A DNA stretch of 64,000 bases from Pseudomonadota bacterium (GCA_018262235.1 JAGTRY010000007.1:24327-88326); one strand, 5' to 3'; shown: positions 54,909 to 64,000, counted from the first letter of the stretch. Notes: generated by a model not told the origin, from the sequence alone. Numbers and translations are program-made.

Positions 54909-54978
54909 ATGCATTCGTCGGGATACCCCGCTCCGGCCAGGTACCCACCCACGTTTTCCCTGCATCAAGGAGTCACCC

Positions 54979-55683
54979 ATGTTCAAACCCGCACTGATAC
55001 TCGGATTGCTGCTTGTCACCGCCCAGGCCAGCGCAGCAGACCCCATCACCGATGCGATGCAGAAAGCTTACGGCCCATATCGCGCAGCCCTGTTCAAGAC
55101 CAACAGCAATTCGCAAACCGAAGCCCTGCAGGCCGTCACCCAGGCCCAGCAAGGTTGGAGCCAGATCGCCACACAATTTGGCGCCAAACCAGCCGCCCCG
55201 TACGACCGCGACACCGACTTCGCGAAGTCTCTGGCGGAGGTCAGCAAGGTCTACGCCAAAGCCACCGAACAGATCGGCAGGAACGAACTCGCCGAAGCGC
55301 ACGAAACCCTGGAGCATGCCCGCGACATCATGTCCGACATGCGCCATCGCAACAACGTGAGCATCTACAGCGACCACATGAATGCCTATCACGCCCAGAT
55401 GGAAGTGGTGCTGATCGACGGCCCGAAAACACTGGCTGGCCCCCACGGCATGCAGGAACTGACCGCACAGACCGGCGCGCTGGAATTCCTGGCCGTCCGC
55501 CTCAAGACCGAAGCTCCGGCGGAGTATCTGCAGAACGAGGAATTCAACGCTATGCTCAAGATGGTTGAAAAGTCTGTGGCAGAGCTCAAGGCAGCGCTTT
55601 TTACCAATGATGCATCTCAGGTCAAGGTCGCTCTCGGCAAGCTCAAAGCACCGTACTCGAAACTGTTCCTGAAGTTCGGCTGA
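54979..55683 (+). CDS. Exported helical protein of unknown function
   Basis: The 234-residue protein has a signal peptide (to ASAAD) and an all-helical body containing EQIGRNELAEAHETLEHARDIMSDMRHRNNVSIYSDHMNAYHAQMEVVL, rich in His and Met, which recalls four-helix cytochrome-b562-like bundles. There is no CxxCH haem motif. I do not recognise the family. AAGGAG precedes the ATG. The gene lies 170 bp upstream of the ABC transporter operon on the same strand and could be functionally linked. Confidence 0.7.
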   Translation: MFKPALILGLLLVTAQASAADPITDAMQKAYGPYRAALFKTNSNSQTEALQAVTQAQQGWSQIATQFGAKPAAPYDRDTDFAKSLAEVSKVYAKATEQIGRNELAEAHETLEHARDIMSDMRHRNNVSIYSDHMNAYHAQMEVVLIDGPKTLAGPHGMQELTAQTGALEFLAVRLKTEAPAEYLQNEEFNAMLKMVEKSVAELKAALFTNDASQVKVALGKLKAPYSKLFLKFG

Positions 55684-55724
55684 GAGGGGGGCAAATCTGC
55701 TACGCGGAATGACCTCGCAATTCC

Positions 55725-55757
55725 GGTGCACGACGTACCGCAGTACGTCTTTGCACC
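55725..55757. repeat. Inverted repeat before the ABC operon
   Basis: GGTGCA-C-GACGTAC-CGCA-GTACGTC-T-TGCACC is a 13-bp two-part dyad in the 170-bp gap ahead of the ABC ATPase. It may be an operator or a transcript hairpin. Confidence 0.6.
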
Positions 55758-55853
55758 GCGTCGCGACCTCAGCCCGCTCGCCAGGATTTCTTCCACCCGC
55801 AGTTTCCGGCCCAATCAGATCAAAAACAAACCACCGATATTCAGGAGGCACTC

Positions 55854-56543
55854 ATGTCACTGATACATGCTACAGACATCAAGAAGCATTACCGGGTCGG
55901 GGAAATAGACGTCCCCGCTTTGAAAGGTGTCGATTTCGAAATCGATACATCCGCTTTTGTGGCCATCGTCGGCCCTTCAGGCAGCGGCAAGTCGACCCTG
56001 CTCAACCTGATCGGTTGTCTCGATCACCCCAGCAGCGGCACCCTGCTGGTCAATGAAGTCGAAGTCAGCAAGCTCTCGCGTGCCGATGCGGCCGACTTCC
56101 GCGGTGAGCATCTGGGCTTCGTGTTCCAGGATTTCAACCTCGTCCCCGTGCTCACGGCCTACGAGAACGTGGAATACCCGCTGCTGATGGTGCGTGGCTG
56201 GAGTGCCGACAAACGCCATGAACGCGTGATGAAGATCCTGGATGCCGTCGGGATGAAAGAGCAGGCGCACAAGCGGCCTGACCAGCTCTCCGGCGGGCAG
56301 AAGCAACGCGTGGCCGTCGCCCGCGCCCTGGTGGGCGAACCCAAGCTGGTCCTGGCGGATGAACCGACGGCCAACCTCGATCACGACACCGCTTACCGCA
56401 TCCTCAACCTCATGAAGAAGATGCGCGACGACTTCGGTACCACCTTCGTGTTCTCCACGCATGATCCGAAGATCATGAGCGAGGCCGAAGTGACCTTCAT
56501 CCTCGAAGACGGAAAACTTTCACGTCAGGGAGAAAACGCATGA
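55854..56543 (+). CDS. LolD/MacB-type ABC ATPase
   Basis: This 229-residue ATPase has Walker [10 protein letters not shown], signature [15 protein letters not shown], Walker [13 protein letters not shown] and the switch histidine STHDP, plus the LolD/MacB signature [23 protein letters not shown]. It powers the FtsX-like permease encoded next, with a four-base overlap. AGGAGG precedes the ATG. Confidence 0.92.
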   Translation: MSLIHATDIKKHYRVGEIDVPALKGVDFEIDTSAFVAIVGPSGSGKSTLLNLIGCLDHPSSGTLLVNEVEVSKLSRADAADFRGEHLGFVFQDFNLVPVLTAYENVEYPLLMVRGWSADKRHERVMKILDAVGMKEQAHKRPDQLSGGQKQRVAVARALVGEPKLVLADEPTANLDHDTAYRILNLMKKMRDDFGTTFVFSTHDPKIMSEAEVTFILEDGKLSRQGENA

Positions 56544-57787
56544 TCGCCACCCTCAAACTCTCCGCGCGCAACCTCCTGCGCTACCGCCGCCGTACCCTGC
56601 TGACGGCGCTCCTGATCACGCTCGGCGTGGTCGCCCTGCTGCTCTTCGTCTCCACCGCCAGCACCTTCCGCAACGTGATGGTCGGCTCGATCACCGACAG
56701 CATGCTGGGCCATCTGCAGATCCATCGCAAGGGCTATACCTCGGCCATCGACAACCTGCCGCTCAACCTCAATCTCGGTGCAGGCGCACTCACGAAAGTC
56801 GACAAGATCCTCAAGGCGGAACCGGCGATTGCCGCATATTCCACTCGGGTCAAGATCGGAGCGATGTTCAGCAATTTTGCGGAAACCACCAGCATCCGCC
56901 TGAATGGCGTAGACCCGGTCGCAGAAGACGCCACCGTACCGGCATTGCGGAAACGCATCCTGGATGGCGGCCAGACAGGTTCCCTGGTGGAGCCCGGCCA
57001 GGTACTGATTCCGCAGCTGATTGCCAAGGGCATGAAGGTGAAAGTGGGAGATGCCATCGTACTGGTGGTGACCAATGCCTCCGGCTCGGTGAATGCCAAG
57101 AACTTCACTGTGCGCGGTGTGCTCGATTCCGTGACCGGCCCGGGCGGGCGGGATGGCTACATCAACATCCAGGATGCCCGTGAGTTGCTGCGCATGGACA
57201 AGCCCGAGGCCATGGAAATCGCCATCCGCCTGAAGGATTTCGACCAGCTCGAAACCGTCAGCGCACGCATCCAGGATCGCCTGAACACCGAGGTGTTGAA
57301 CAAGGACGACAAGCCGGTCACCGAACTGCATCTGTGGAGCGATCTCTCGCCCTTTGCCACCATCGTCAAGATGATCGGGCTGATGACCACCTTCATCCGC
57401 ATCATGCTGATTTCCATCGTACTGGTGAGCGTCATGAACGTGATGCTGATGGCCGTGTATGAGCGCATCCGCGAGATCGGCACGCTGGCCGCCATCGGTA
57501 CGCGGCCGGGCAAGATCATGGGCCTGTTCCTCGGCGAAGGTCTGCTGCTCGGGCTGGCCGGCGCGGCGGCCGGCATCGCGATCAGCTACGGGCTGGTGGT
57601 GCTGTTCCACGCCTGGCCGATCAACTTCACCTACGGCCGCAACGAACTGTCACTGGTCCCGGAACTGGCGGCGAGCGAAGTGTTGATCGTGCTCGGCATG
57701 GCTGTGCTGGTCTCGGCGCTGGCCAGCCTGCAACCGGCCTGGCGTGCGGCCAACATGGATCCTGTCACGGCCCTGCGCCACGTCTAG
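56540..57787 (+). CDS. FtsX/MacB-like ABC permease
   Basis: The 415-residue protein has an N-terminal transmembrane helix, a large periplasmic domain (about residues 40-270) and three C-terminal helices (MIGLMTTFIRIMLISIVLVSVMNVMLMAVYERIREIGTLAAIGTRPGKIMGLFLGEGLLLGL), the MacB/LolCE topology. These permeases are mechanotransmitters that extract lipoproteins, drugs or lipids rather than conduct solutes. The ATPase stop overlaps its start. A REP-like hairpin separates it from the LolA-like gene. Confidence 0.9.
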   Translation: MIATLKLSARNLLRYRRRTLLTALLITLGVVALLLFVSTASTFRNVMVGSITDSMLGHLQIHRKGYTSAIDNLPLNLNLGAGALTKVDKILKAEPAIAAYSTRVKIGAMFSNFAETTSIRLNGVDPVAEDATVPALRKRILDGGQTGSLVEPGQVLIPQLIAKGMKVKVGDAIVLVVTNASGSVNAKNFTVRGVLDSVTGPGGRDGYINIQDARELLRMDKPEAMEIAIRLKDFDQLETVSARIQDRLNTEVLNKDDKPVTELHLWSDLSPFATIVKMIGLMTTFIRIMLISIVLVSVMNVMLMAVYERIREIGTLAAIGTRPGKIMGLFLGEGLLLGLAGAAAGIAISYGLVVLFHAWPINFTYGRNELSLVPELAASEVLIVLGMAVLVSALASLQPAWRAANMDPVTALRHV

Positions 57788-57826
57788 AACCTGTTGGAGC
57801 GGTCATTGGCCGCGAAGCAATCACGG

Positions 57827-57882
57827 TGGGAGCGACGTCCACGTCGCGATCGCGCATTTCGCGATGTGACTATCGCTCCCAC
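57827..57882. repeat. REP-like palindromic element
   Basis: GTGGGAGCGA...TCGCTCCCAC flanks inner CGTCGCGATCGCGCATTTCGCGATG, the nested-dyad pattern of bacterial REP elements. It sits between the permease and LolA-like genes, inside the presumed operon. No REP-associated tyrosine transposase is in the window. Confidence 0.75.
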
Positions 57883-57905
57883 AAACGAACCGAACGGAGA
57901 TTGTC

Positions 57906-58649
57906 ATGAAAAAAATTCTTTTCGCATCATTGGCACTGGTTGCCCTCCTGGCTTCAGCCCTGAGCCAGTCCGCCATCGACGGTGTTGCCATTCTGCAGAA
58001 GGTGGACCGCAATCTTGAGCCGGAGAGCTACGAGATGTACCGCAAGCTCATCAACATCGAGCCGGACGGCACGAAGAAGGAGTTCGTGCTGTTCTCGGTG
58101 AAAAAAGGCAAGAGCAATGTCGCCGCGCTGTTCCTCTCGCCCACCAGCGACAAGGGCCGCAGCACCCTGCGCCAGGGCGACAACATGTGGCTCTACATCC
58201 CCAGCGTGGGTAAACCGATGCGCATCACCAGCCAGCAATCGATCACTGGCGGCGTGTTCAGTAATGCCGACATCCTGCGCATCGACTACACCGAGGAATA
58301 CAACGTCACCAGCACCGAAGATCAGGGTGACACGTATCTGCTCAAGCTGAAGGCCAGGACCGGCGAGGTGGCTTACGACCAGCTGAAGATGGTTGTCGAC
58401 AAGAAGACCGTGCTGCCGCTGGAAATCGAGGCCTATGCCAGCTCCGGCATGCTCATCAAGACCTTGCGCTTCAAGGACATCAAGGATTTCGGCGGTGGCA
58501 TCAAGCGCCCGGCCACAGTCGAGACTGACAGCCCCCTGTACAAGGGCTACAAGTCGGTGATGCTGTACTCGGGCCTGAAAAAGCGCGAGGTACAGGACGA
58601 AGTGTTCACCCAGGGCTTCATGCCGCGCCTGGAGGAACTGCGCAAATGA
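57906..58649 (+). CDS. LolA-like outer-membrane lipoprotein-sorting protein
   Basis: The 247-residue exported protein has a signal peptide and the LolA-like fold of the outer membrane lipoprotein-sorting protein family: ESYEMYRKLINIEPDGTKKEFVLFSVKKGKSNVAALFLSPTSDKGRSTLRQGDNMWLYIPSVGKPMRI. It probably carries a hydrophobic cargo across the periplasm between the ABC permease and the outer-membrane barrel encoded next. GGAG precedes the ATG; its stop overlaps the barrel start (ATGA). Confidence 0.87.
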   Translation: MKKILFASLALVALLASALSQSAIDGVAILQKVDRNLEPESYEMYRKLINIEPDGTKKEFVLFSVKKGKSNVAALFLSPTSDKGRSTLRQGDNMWLYIPSVGKPMRITSQQSITGGVFSNADILRIDYTEEYNVTSTEDQGDTYLLKLKARTGEVAYDQLKMVVDKKTVLPLEIEAYASSGMLIKTLRFKDIKDFGGGIKRPATVETDSPLYKGYKSVMLYSGLKKREVQDEVFTQGFMPRLEELRK

Positions 58650-59932
58650 AAACAGCATTCGTCACCATCCTTCTGGCGCTGGCCGCAATGGCGGCGAATG
58701 CCGAAGAGGAATTCAAATTCGACGCCAGCGAGTTCGACAAGAAGCCCTTCGAGTTCAACGGCTACCTCGAACAGAAACTCGAAACCCTCAAGCTGCGCGG
58801 CGACAGTCCAGCCTATCGCCTGACCTACCCCGGCGAATCCGCACAGGACTGGCTGCTGCGCAGTACCAGCACCCTGGAGCTCTCCGGCAAGGCCTATTAC
58901 AAATCGCTCACGGCGGATGTTCGCGCACAGGCCAGTTATCAGGGCGATGATCTGGTGAACACCACCAATTATGGCCAGGTCATGGAAGGCGGGCTCCGCT
59001 GGAGCGCCGGAACCGACCTGAGTTTCGACATTGGCAAGCGCGTACAACGTTGGGGCAAGGGCTATGCGTGGAGCCCGGTCGGCTTCGTCGAGCGGCCAAA
59101 AGATCCCGCCGACCCGACAGCCAGCCGTGAAGGATTCGTGATGGCCAGTGGCGAATGGACACGCAGCTTCAGCGGCCCGCTCAGCACACTTGGATTCACC
59201 GGCATGGTGGTGCCCACCAACGACAATCTGAACACCGATTTCGGCCGCGAGGCCGACCTCAACCCCGCCGCCAAACTCTATTTGCTGGCTTTTGATACCG
59301 ATTTCGATCTGATGTGGCGTGGCCAGGGCGCCAAGCCTGAAGCCTTCGGCCTCGACTTCTCACGCAACCTCACTCCCGCGCTGGAAGTGCATGGCGAATG
59401 GGCCCGCACGCTGGATGCGCCGCGCAACACCGTCAGCGCCAGTGGCCTCACCCGCAGCACGCAGGTGAATTTCAATTCATGGCTGCTGGGCCTGCGCTAC
59501 CTGACCCGAAGCGAAATCACCTGGATCGCCGAGTACTACCGCAACGGTGCCGGTTACAGTGCCGATCAGCTTGATGATTACTACACTTTCCTGGACCGGG
59601 CGATGGCGCCTGAGGCTTCCCCCACGCTCAGCAGCAAGGCACGCACGGTCGCACAGTCCGGTTACGGCAAAGCCAATCCAGGCCAGGATTACCTGTACCT
59701 GAAAGCCAGCGTCAGCGAACCCTTTGACTGGGTTTATGGCGCAGCCTCCCTCACCACGATGACGAATCTGCAGGACGGCTCCTGGCAGATCCAGCCCGAA
59801 GTCAGCTACACCGGCTTTGCCAACTGGGAACTGCGCGGCCGCGTGGTCTTCTTCGGGGGTCAGCCCGATGCGGAGTTCACCACCAAGGCCTCCAGCGCGC
59901 GGCTGGAAGTGTACGCCCGCTATTTCTTCTGA
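58646..59932 (+). CDS. Outer-membrane beta-barrel protein
   Basis: The 428-residue protein has a signal peptide (to ANA), many alternating amphipathic strands (SLTADVRAQASYQGDD, LRWSAGTDLSFDIGKRVQRWGKGYAWSPVG) and ends in VYARYFF, the C-terminal phenylalanine signature of outer-membrane barrels. I do not recognise a named porin family. Overlap with the LolA-like gene and the preceding ABC pair suggests a dedicated inner-to-outer-membrane transfer system. GGAGG precedes the ATG. Confidence 0.82.
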   Translation: MKTAFVTILLALAAMAANAEEEFKFDASEFDKKPFEFNGYLEQKLETLKLRGDSPAYRLTYPGESAQDWLLRSTSTLELSGKAYYKSLTADVRAQASYQGDDLVNTTNYGQVMEGGLRWSAGTDLSFDIGKRVQRWGKGYAWSPVGFVERPKDPADPTASREGFVMASGEWTRSFSGPLSTLGFTGMVVPTNDNLNTDFGREADLNPAAKLYLLAFDTDFDLMWRGQGAKPEAFGLDFSRNLTPALEVHGEWARTLDAPRNTVSASGLTRSTQVNFNSWLLGLRYLTRSEITWIAEYYRNGAGYSADQLDDYYTFLDRAMAPEASPTLSSKARTVAQSGYGKANPGQDYLYLKASVSEPFDWVYGAASLTTMTNLQDGSWQIQPEVSYTGFANWELRGRVVFFGGQPDAEFTTKASSARLEVYARYFF

Positions 59933-60171
59933 CACGCCTGCCGGATCCGGCTGGCGGGCCGCCCCCCGGATGGCGCGCGGCCTGCCCGGCTCGATGGGCG
60001 CCCCGGGCTGGTAAGATATCCCCGGTTGGAGGTGCCGGATGCACGTGTATCCGTGCTCACCGTGATAGCCTTTCCGGAAAACCGTCGCGGATCGCCCTGC
60101 CGAACCGGCCGATGCCGGCACAGGCTGGCATCTCCGCCCGTTCTCCGTAGCCCGCTCACCCAGAACCCATC

Positions 60172-62787
60172 TTGAACATCGATACCTTGCAAAATTCCCA
60201 GGAAAAAAACGGCGTCTTTTCCGAAGACGAGATCAGCAAGCACACGCCCATGATGCAGCAATATTTGCGCATCAAGGTGCAACACCCGGACACGCTGCTG
60301 TTCTACCGCATGGGTGACTTTTACGAGCTGTTTTTTGCCGATGCGGAAAAGGCCGCACGCCTGCTGGACATCACCCTGACAACACGCGGCGCCTCGGCGG
60401 GCCTGCCGATCAAGATGGCCGGCGTGCCACATCACGCGCTGGAACCCTATCTTGCCAAGCTGGTGAAAATCGGTGAATCGGCCGTCATCGCCGAACAGGT
60501 CGGCGAACCGGGCGCAACCAAGGGTCCGATGGAGCGCGCCGTCAGCCGCATCGTCACCCCTGGTACCCTGACCGACGCCGCGCTGCTGGACGACCGGACC
60601 GAAGCCCCGCTGCTCGCCGTGCAACTCCATCGCGGCATACTCGGCCTGGCCTGGCTGAATCTGGCCAATGGCGACTTGCGCATCGTCGAGACCGACCCCG
60701 AGGCGCTGATCAGTCACCTCGAACGCCTGCGCCCGGCCGAAGCGCTGATTCCGGAATCCCTCAAACTGCCCGCGCTCGAAGCTCGCGTGCCGGCCATCCG
60801 GCGGCTTGCCGACTGGCAGTTCGATGCAAAAACTGCACAAGAATTATTGACTTCGCATTTCGGCACGCGCGATCTGGCCGGTTTCGGCGCCGAAGGGCTG
60901 AACGTGGCTCTTGCTGCAGCCAGCGCACTCTTCGACTACGCGCGCAGCACCCAGCGCCAGACGCTGGCCCATATCACCACCCTGCGCGTGGAATCCGAAG
61001 GTGATTACCTGCGCCTGGATGCCCAGACGCGCCGCAACCTGGAGATCACCGAGACCCTGCGCGGCGAGCCCGCCCCCACCCTGCTCTCACTGCTCGACCT
61101 GACCGAGACCAGCATGGGCTCCCGCTGGCTGCGCCACAACCTGCATCACCCGCTGGTCAGCCGCGAGGCGTGTCGCGCCCGCCACGCTGCCGTCGGCGCC
61201 TTGCTTGGCGACGCAGGCGATGGCCCGCTGACAGCCATCGCTGCCGCCTTGCGCCCGATTGCCGACATCGAACGGATCGCCACCCGGATCGCGCTGCGCA
61301 GCGTGCGCCCCCGCGAGCTGGCCGCCCTGCGCGAAAGTCTGGCCACTCTGGATGCGCTGCGTGCGCCCTTGCCGCAGAGCGGGGCAGACCTGCTTGAGCG
61401 CATTCACACCGATCTCGCAACCCCGCTCGACACCCTGCTCCTGCTCCAGGCCGCCATCGCCGACGAACCCGCCACCCAGGTACGCGATGGTGGCGTGATC
61501 AATCGGGGGTATGACGCCGAGCTGGACGAACTGCGTGACATCCAGAACAACTGTGGCGAATTCCTTGTAGCCCTCGAAGCAAGCGAGCGCGAGCGCAGCG
61601 GCATCAGCACCCTGAAAGTCGAATTCAACCGCGTGCATGGCTTCTACATCGAAGTCACCCATGCGAACACCGACAAGGTGCCGGACGACTACCGCCGTCG
61701 CCAGACCATGAAAAACGCCGAGCGCTACATCACGCCCGAACTCAAGGCCTTCGAAGACAAGGCCCTGTCCGCGCAAGACCGCTCGCTGGCCCGCGAAAAA
61801 CTGCTCTACGAAGCACTGCTGGAAGAACTCGTGCCGCAAGTGCCGCGCCTGCAGGCCATCGCTCACGCCGTGGCCCTCCTCGATGGCCTCAACGCCTTTG
61901 CGCAAGCGGCCGCTCGCTTCGACTACCGCGCCCCGGAACTCGTTGATGAACCTGTCATCGAAATCGTGGCCGGCCGCCACCCGGTAGTGGAACGCCAGGT
62001 TGATGCCTTCATCAGCAACGACACCCAGCTCGCCCCCACGCGCCGCATGCTGCTCGTCACCGGCCCCAACATGGGCGGTAAATCGACCTACATGCGCCAG
62101 GTCGCACTGATCGTGCTGCTCGCCCACTGCGGATCATTCGTGCCCGCAAGCAGCTGCCGCATCGGCCCCATTGACGCCATCTACACGCGCATCGGCGCCT
62201 CCGACGATCTTGCCTCCGGCCGTTCGACCTTCATGGTCGAGATGACCGAAGCCGCCGCCATCCTCAACGGTGCCACCGACAGGAGTCTGGTACTGATGGA
62301 CGAGATCGGCCGCGGCACCTCCACCTTCGACGGCATGGCGCTCGCATACTCGATAGCCCGTCACCTGCTGGACAAGAACCGCAGCTATGCATTGTTCTCG
62401 ACCCACTACTTCGAACTGACCCGCCTGGGCCACGAAACCCCGGAATGTGCCAACGTACATCTGGGCGCAGTCGAGCACGGCCACAGCATCGTCTTCCTGC
62501 ACGCCGTGCAGGACGGCCCGGCTTCGCAGAGCTACGGGATCGAAGTCGCCGCGCTGGCCGGCATCCCGCCCACCGTGGTCCGCGACGCCAAACGGCGCCT
62601 GCGTGCGCTGGAAAACCGCGAGATCGCCAGCGGCCCGCAAGACGATCTGTTCGCCTCGCTGCCCGAACCGGAACCCACCCAGGTCAGCCACCCGGCACTC
62701 AGTCAGCTCGCCAGCATAGACCCAGACAGCATGACCCCGCGCGAAGCCATGGAAGCACTCTATGCGCTGAAGAAACATCTGGGTTGA
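60172..62787 (+). CDS. mutS: DNA mismatch repair protein MutS
   Basis: MutS recognises mismatches and recruits MutL. The 871-residue protein has the mismatch-binding [11 protein letters not shown] (residues 44-54), connector, lever and clamp regions, and an ATPase with GPNMGGKST (631-639), the ABC-type segment [16 protein letters not shown], Walker [17 protein letters not shown] and STHYFELT, and a C-terminal helical region. The start is TTG at 60172: the conserved [12 protein letters not shown] lies about 23 codons in, so the internal ATG at 60250 would delete it. It is not visibly in an operon with neighbours. Confidence 0.97.
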   Translation: MNIDTLQNSQEKNGVFSEDEISKHTPMMQQYLRIKVQHPDTLLFYRMGDFYELFFADAEKAARLLDITLTTRGASAGLPIKMAGVPHHALEPYLAKLVKIGESAVIAEQVGEPGATKGPMERAVSRIVTPGTLTDAALLDDRTEAPLLAVQLHRGILGLAWLNLANGDLRIVETDPEALISHLERLRPAEALIPESLKLPALEARVPAIRRLADWQFDAKTAQELLTSHFGTRDLAGFGAEGLNVALAAASALFDYARSTQRQTLAHITTLRVESEGDYLRLDAQTRRNLEITETLRGEPAPTLLSLLDLTETSMGSRWLRHNLHHPLVSREACRARHAAVGALLGDAGDGPLTAIAAALRPIADIERIATRIALRSVRPRELAALRESLATLDALRAPLPQSGADLLERIHTDLATPLDTLLLLQAAIADEPATQVRDGGVINRGYDAELDELRDIQNNCGEFLVALEASERERSGISTLKVEFNRVHGFYIEVTHANTDKVPDDYRRRQTMKNAERYITPELKAFEDKALSAQDRSLAREKLLYEALLEELVPQVPRLQAIAHAVALLDGLNAFAQAAARFDYRAPELVDEPVIEIVAGRHPVVERQVDAFISNDTQLAPTRRMLLVTGPNMGGKSTYMRQVALIVLLAHCGSFVPASSCRIGPIDAIYTRIGASDDLASGRSTFMVEMTEAAAILNGATDRSLVLMDEIGRGTSTFDGMALAYSIARHLLDKNRSYALFSTHYFELTRLGHETPECANVHLGAVEHGHSIVFLHAVQDGPASQSYGIEVAALAGIPPTVVRDAKRRLRALENREIASGPQDDLFASLPEPEPTQVSHPALSQLASIDPDSMTPREAMEALYALKKHLG

Positions 62788-62794
62788 ACCCCGG

Positions 62795-62835
62795 CAGCCA
62801 GCAGCAGGAACACGGAGCGTTCCTGCTGCTGGCTG
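62795..62835 (+). terminator. Long hairpin after mutS
   Basis: 17-bp perfect stem CAGCCAGCAGCAGGAAC/GTTCCTGCTGCTGGCTG with a seven-base loop, 7 bp after the stop. There is no T-run. Confidence 0.65.
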
Positions 62836-62911
62836 GTGGTATGGCGTTCAAAATCAGTCTCGTACCAGCGCGGCGCAGGCCAGGCTCTATGCCATAAAAT
62901 TAGAACCTTAC

Positions 62912-62984
62912 CGTCATCCCGGCGAAAGCCGGAATTTAGCGCTCCAGGCCGACGCTCTGGATCCCGGCTTTCGCCGGGATGACG
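62912..62984. repeat. 21-bp inverted repeat element
   Basis: CGTCATCCCGGCGAAAGCCGG at 62912 is exactly complementary to CCGGCTTTCGCCGGGATGACG ending at 62984; each arm is itself a small hairpin. The right arm (CTCTGGATCCCGGC...) recurs at 30127. Confidence 0.88.
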
Positions 62985-63190
62985 CCGATGTCACGGTTTC
63001 ACGCTTGATTGAATGGCTTTGAGCCCAGGCGCAGGCTGGTCATGCATCAAACCGTCAGGCTTGCCGGAAAAGTTTTATTGGTCATAATGGCGTTCATTCA
63101 AAGAGGAAACGCCTTTCACTTCAAGGCACTACCTGAACAAGCGTTTTGACCAATATTCCAGTAAACGGACGTTTTGGTGACCACTTAACG

Positions 63191-63904
63191 TTAGGCCTCA
63201 AGGAGCGGTTATGACCCCACAGATCGCAATTTTTCACGTCAACACGATCCCGAGCGACGAATTCGAAGAATTCAGGCAAGTCATTTCAGTATCTGGCTTG
63301 GATGTGCAGATTGTTGACCGCGACCCACCCGGTCCGATGGCAGGAGTCGAATGGCTGATGCCAACGCTTGTCATCGGGTTTGTGGCTTCCTCTTATTTCG
63401 GTGGCTTCTTTCAGGAGATGGGAAAGGATCACTACCTTTTGGTCAAGGAGCAATTCAAGAAGCTCTACGCAAAGGTGGCTGGCCCGGACGCACCTGATGT
63501 CAAGCTGCTTGGTAGTGCGGGTAAGGTCAAACCCGTCCAGCCATACTCGTTGTACTTCTCTCTTGTCGGTCAAGTGCCGAACGGCATCTCTGTAAAGCTG
63601 CTATTGAAGAAGCCGATCTCGCAGCTTGAGTACGAGCAAAGCGTTGAGGCCTTCCTAAATCTTCTTCGCGATATCAATACTGGCTCTCTCGACGAAGAGG
63701 CGACAAGAAGATTTCAGTCTGTCACGCCGATGGGGAAAACACTCTTGGTCGTATTTGACAAAGCTACGCAGAAAGTTGTGCCAATCAACCCAAGAAGCGG
63801 AGAGTTGGTGCATTGAGGCCTAACAATTCCGTCGAGAGGGACAGCCCAAAGCTGCGCTTTGGGTTCCCTTCGCCTGCGGCTCCGGCTGCCCCTCACGTCA
63901 AACG
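63191..63904 (+). mobile_element. Single integron-type gene cassette
   Basis: The core-site sequence G/TTAGGC at 63190 and the end of an attC site at 63904 bracket one short-spaced gene of lower GC content. This is the structure of an integron cassette, about 714 bp. No integron integrase is in the window, so it is an orphan cassette or the first of an array continuing to the right. Confidence 0.72.
63211..63816 (+). CDS. Cassette-encoded protein of unknown function
   Basis: The 201-residue protein has one probable membrane-associated segment (WLMPTLVIGFVASSYFGGFFQEMG, residues 48-71) and a charged, mixed alpha/beta remainder. It resembles no family I can name. The gene begins 15 bp after the cassette boundary with GGAG in front, and stops one base before the attC site, exactly as cassette genes do. 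Its base composition is lower in GC than the surrounding genes, indicating transfer. Confidence 0.75.
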   Translation: MTPQIAIFHVNTIPSDEFEEFRQVISVSGLDVQIVDRDPPGPMAGVEWLMPTLVIGFVASSYFGGFFQEMGKDHYLLVKEQFKKLYAKVAGPDAPDVKLLGSAGKVKPVQPYSLYFSLVGQVPNGISVKLLLKKPISQLEYEQSVEAFLNLLRDINTGSLDEEATRRFQSVTPMGKTLLVVFDKATQKVVPINPRSGELVH

Positions 63905-63911
63905 TTGAGGC
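63818..63911 (+). repeat. attC recombination site
   Basis: The site opens GCCTAACAATTC (R''-L'') and closes CAAACGTTGAGGC (L'-R'). GCCTAAC pairs with GTTgAGGC with one bulged base, and the interior is an imperfect palindrome around AAAGCTGCGCTTT. Length is about 94 bp, within the normal range. Confidence 0.78.
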
Positions 63912-63952
63912 TGTAGAAAAACCCGTTTTTCATCAAAATTGCAGCTGTAAAA

Positions 63953-63987
63953 AATGGCGTATCCATCGGGATGCGCCATTTGTTTTT
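63953..63987 (+). terminator. Intrinsic terminator at right edge
   Basis: Stem AATGGCGTATCC/GGATGCGCCATT (one T-G wobble) with loop ATCG, followed by TGTTTTT. Confidence 0.8.
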
Positions 63988-64000
63988 CATATTCTGGATT

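Larger units (their letters stand above)
62788..63210. other. Intergenic region between mutS and the cassette gene
   Basis: These 423 bp hold the mutS hairpin, the 73-bp inverted repeat at 62912 and the cassette boundary GTTAGGC at 63190. No protein gene and no integrase were seen. Confidence 0.6.

Overview
The window reads as chromosomal DNA of a Gram-negative betaproteobacterium. It is GC-rich, its MutS and many envelope proteins are of betaproteobacterial type, and outer-membrane proteins, lipoproteins and LolD/LolA-like parts are present. The genus cannot be fixed from sequence alone. No rRNA, tRNA, CRISPR array or complete insertion sequence was seen. Identifications rest on motif and family recognition by eye; no database was searched.

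Layout. 1-1.2 kb: the start of an unknown exported protein, then a 215-bp tandem repeat array rich in DnaA-box-like nonamers. 1.2-6.2 kb: MFS transporter, spermidine-synthase-like protein, sulfate-binding protein, RBBP9-type hydrolase, periplasmic asparaginase. 6.5-22 kb: a stress and envelope region with two Crp/Fnr-type regulators, a CPA1 antiporter, DUF883, OmpA-like and BON lipoproteins, a GlsB-type membrane protein, a PAS-GGDEF-EAL protein, an acetoin-reductase-like SDR, a phytase-like lipoprotein, a Q/P-rich exported protein, an FMN reductase, UspA and DUF3309. 22-26 kb: a sugar-dehydrogenase-like lipoprotein and an S9 peptidase. 26-30 kb: a scar of two truncated genes, then a divergent AraC regulator and ABC exporter. 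30-36.5 kb: P-type ATPase, DUF1269, two triple-BON proteins, OmpA. 36.5-43 kb: NodT-HlyD-RbbA-ABC2 export operon. 43-46.6 kb: PAS kinase, receiver, receiver-PAS and a third Crp/Fnr paralog. 46.6-49.4 kb: CadA/CadR heavy-metal pair. 49.5-54 kb: a large sensor-CheW fusion and an EnvZ/OmpR-type pair. 54-60 kb: two small periplasmic proteins and an ABC/LolA-like/beta-barrel operon. 60-64 kb: mutS and a single integron-type gene cassette with an attC site.

The main unifying observation is a recurring approximately 16-bp imperfect palindrome, TGTnCGnnnGCGnACA followed by GAC in most copies. It lies in front of at least 15 transcription units, almost always reading toward the gene. TGT and ACA are 10 bp apart, the geometry of CRP/FNR sites. 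All three Crp/Fnr paralogs lie in units that carry the motif, as do the DUF883, GlsB, BON, OmpA, DUF3309, SDR, FMN reductase/UspA, GGDEF-EAL and efflux genes. Three divergent gene pairs carry two copies, one facing each way. I infer one stress/envelope regulon controlled by these Crp/Fnr-type proteins, with the kinase/receiver operon at 43.3-46.6 kb as a likely upstream input. The motif is visible in the sequence; its assignment to these regulators is inference.
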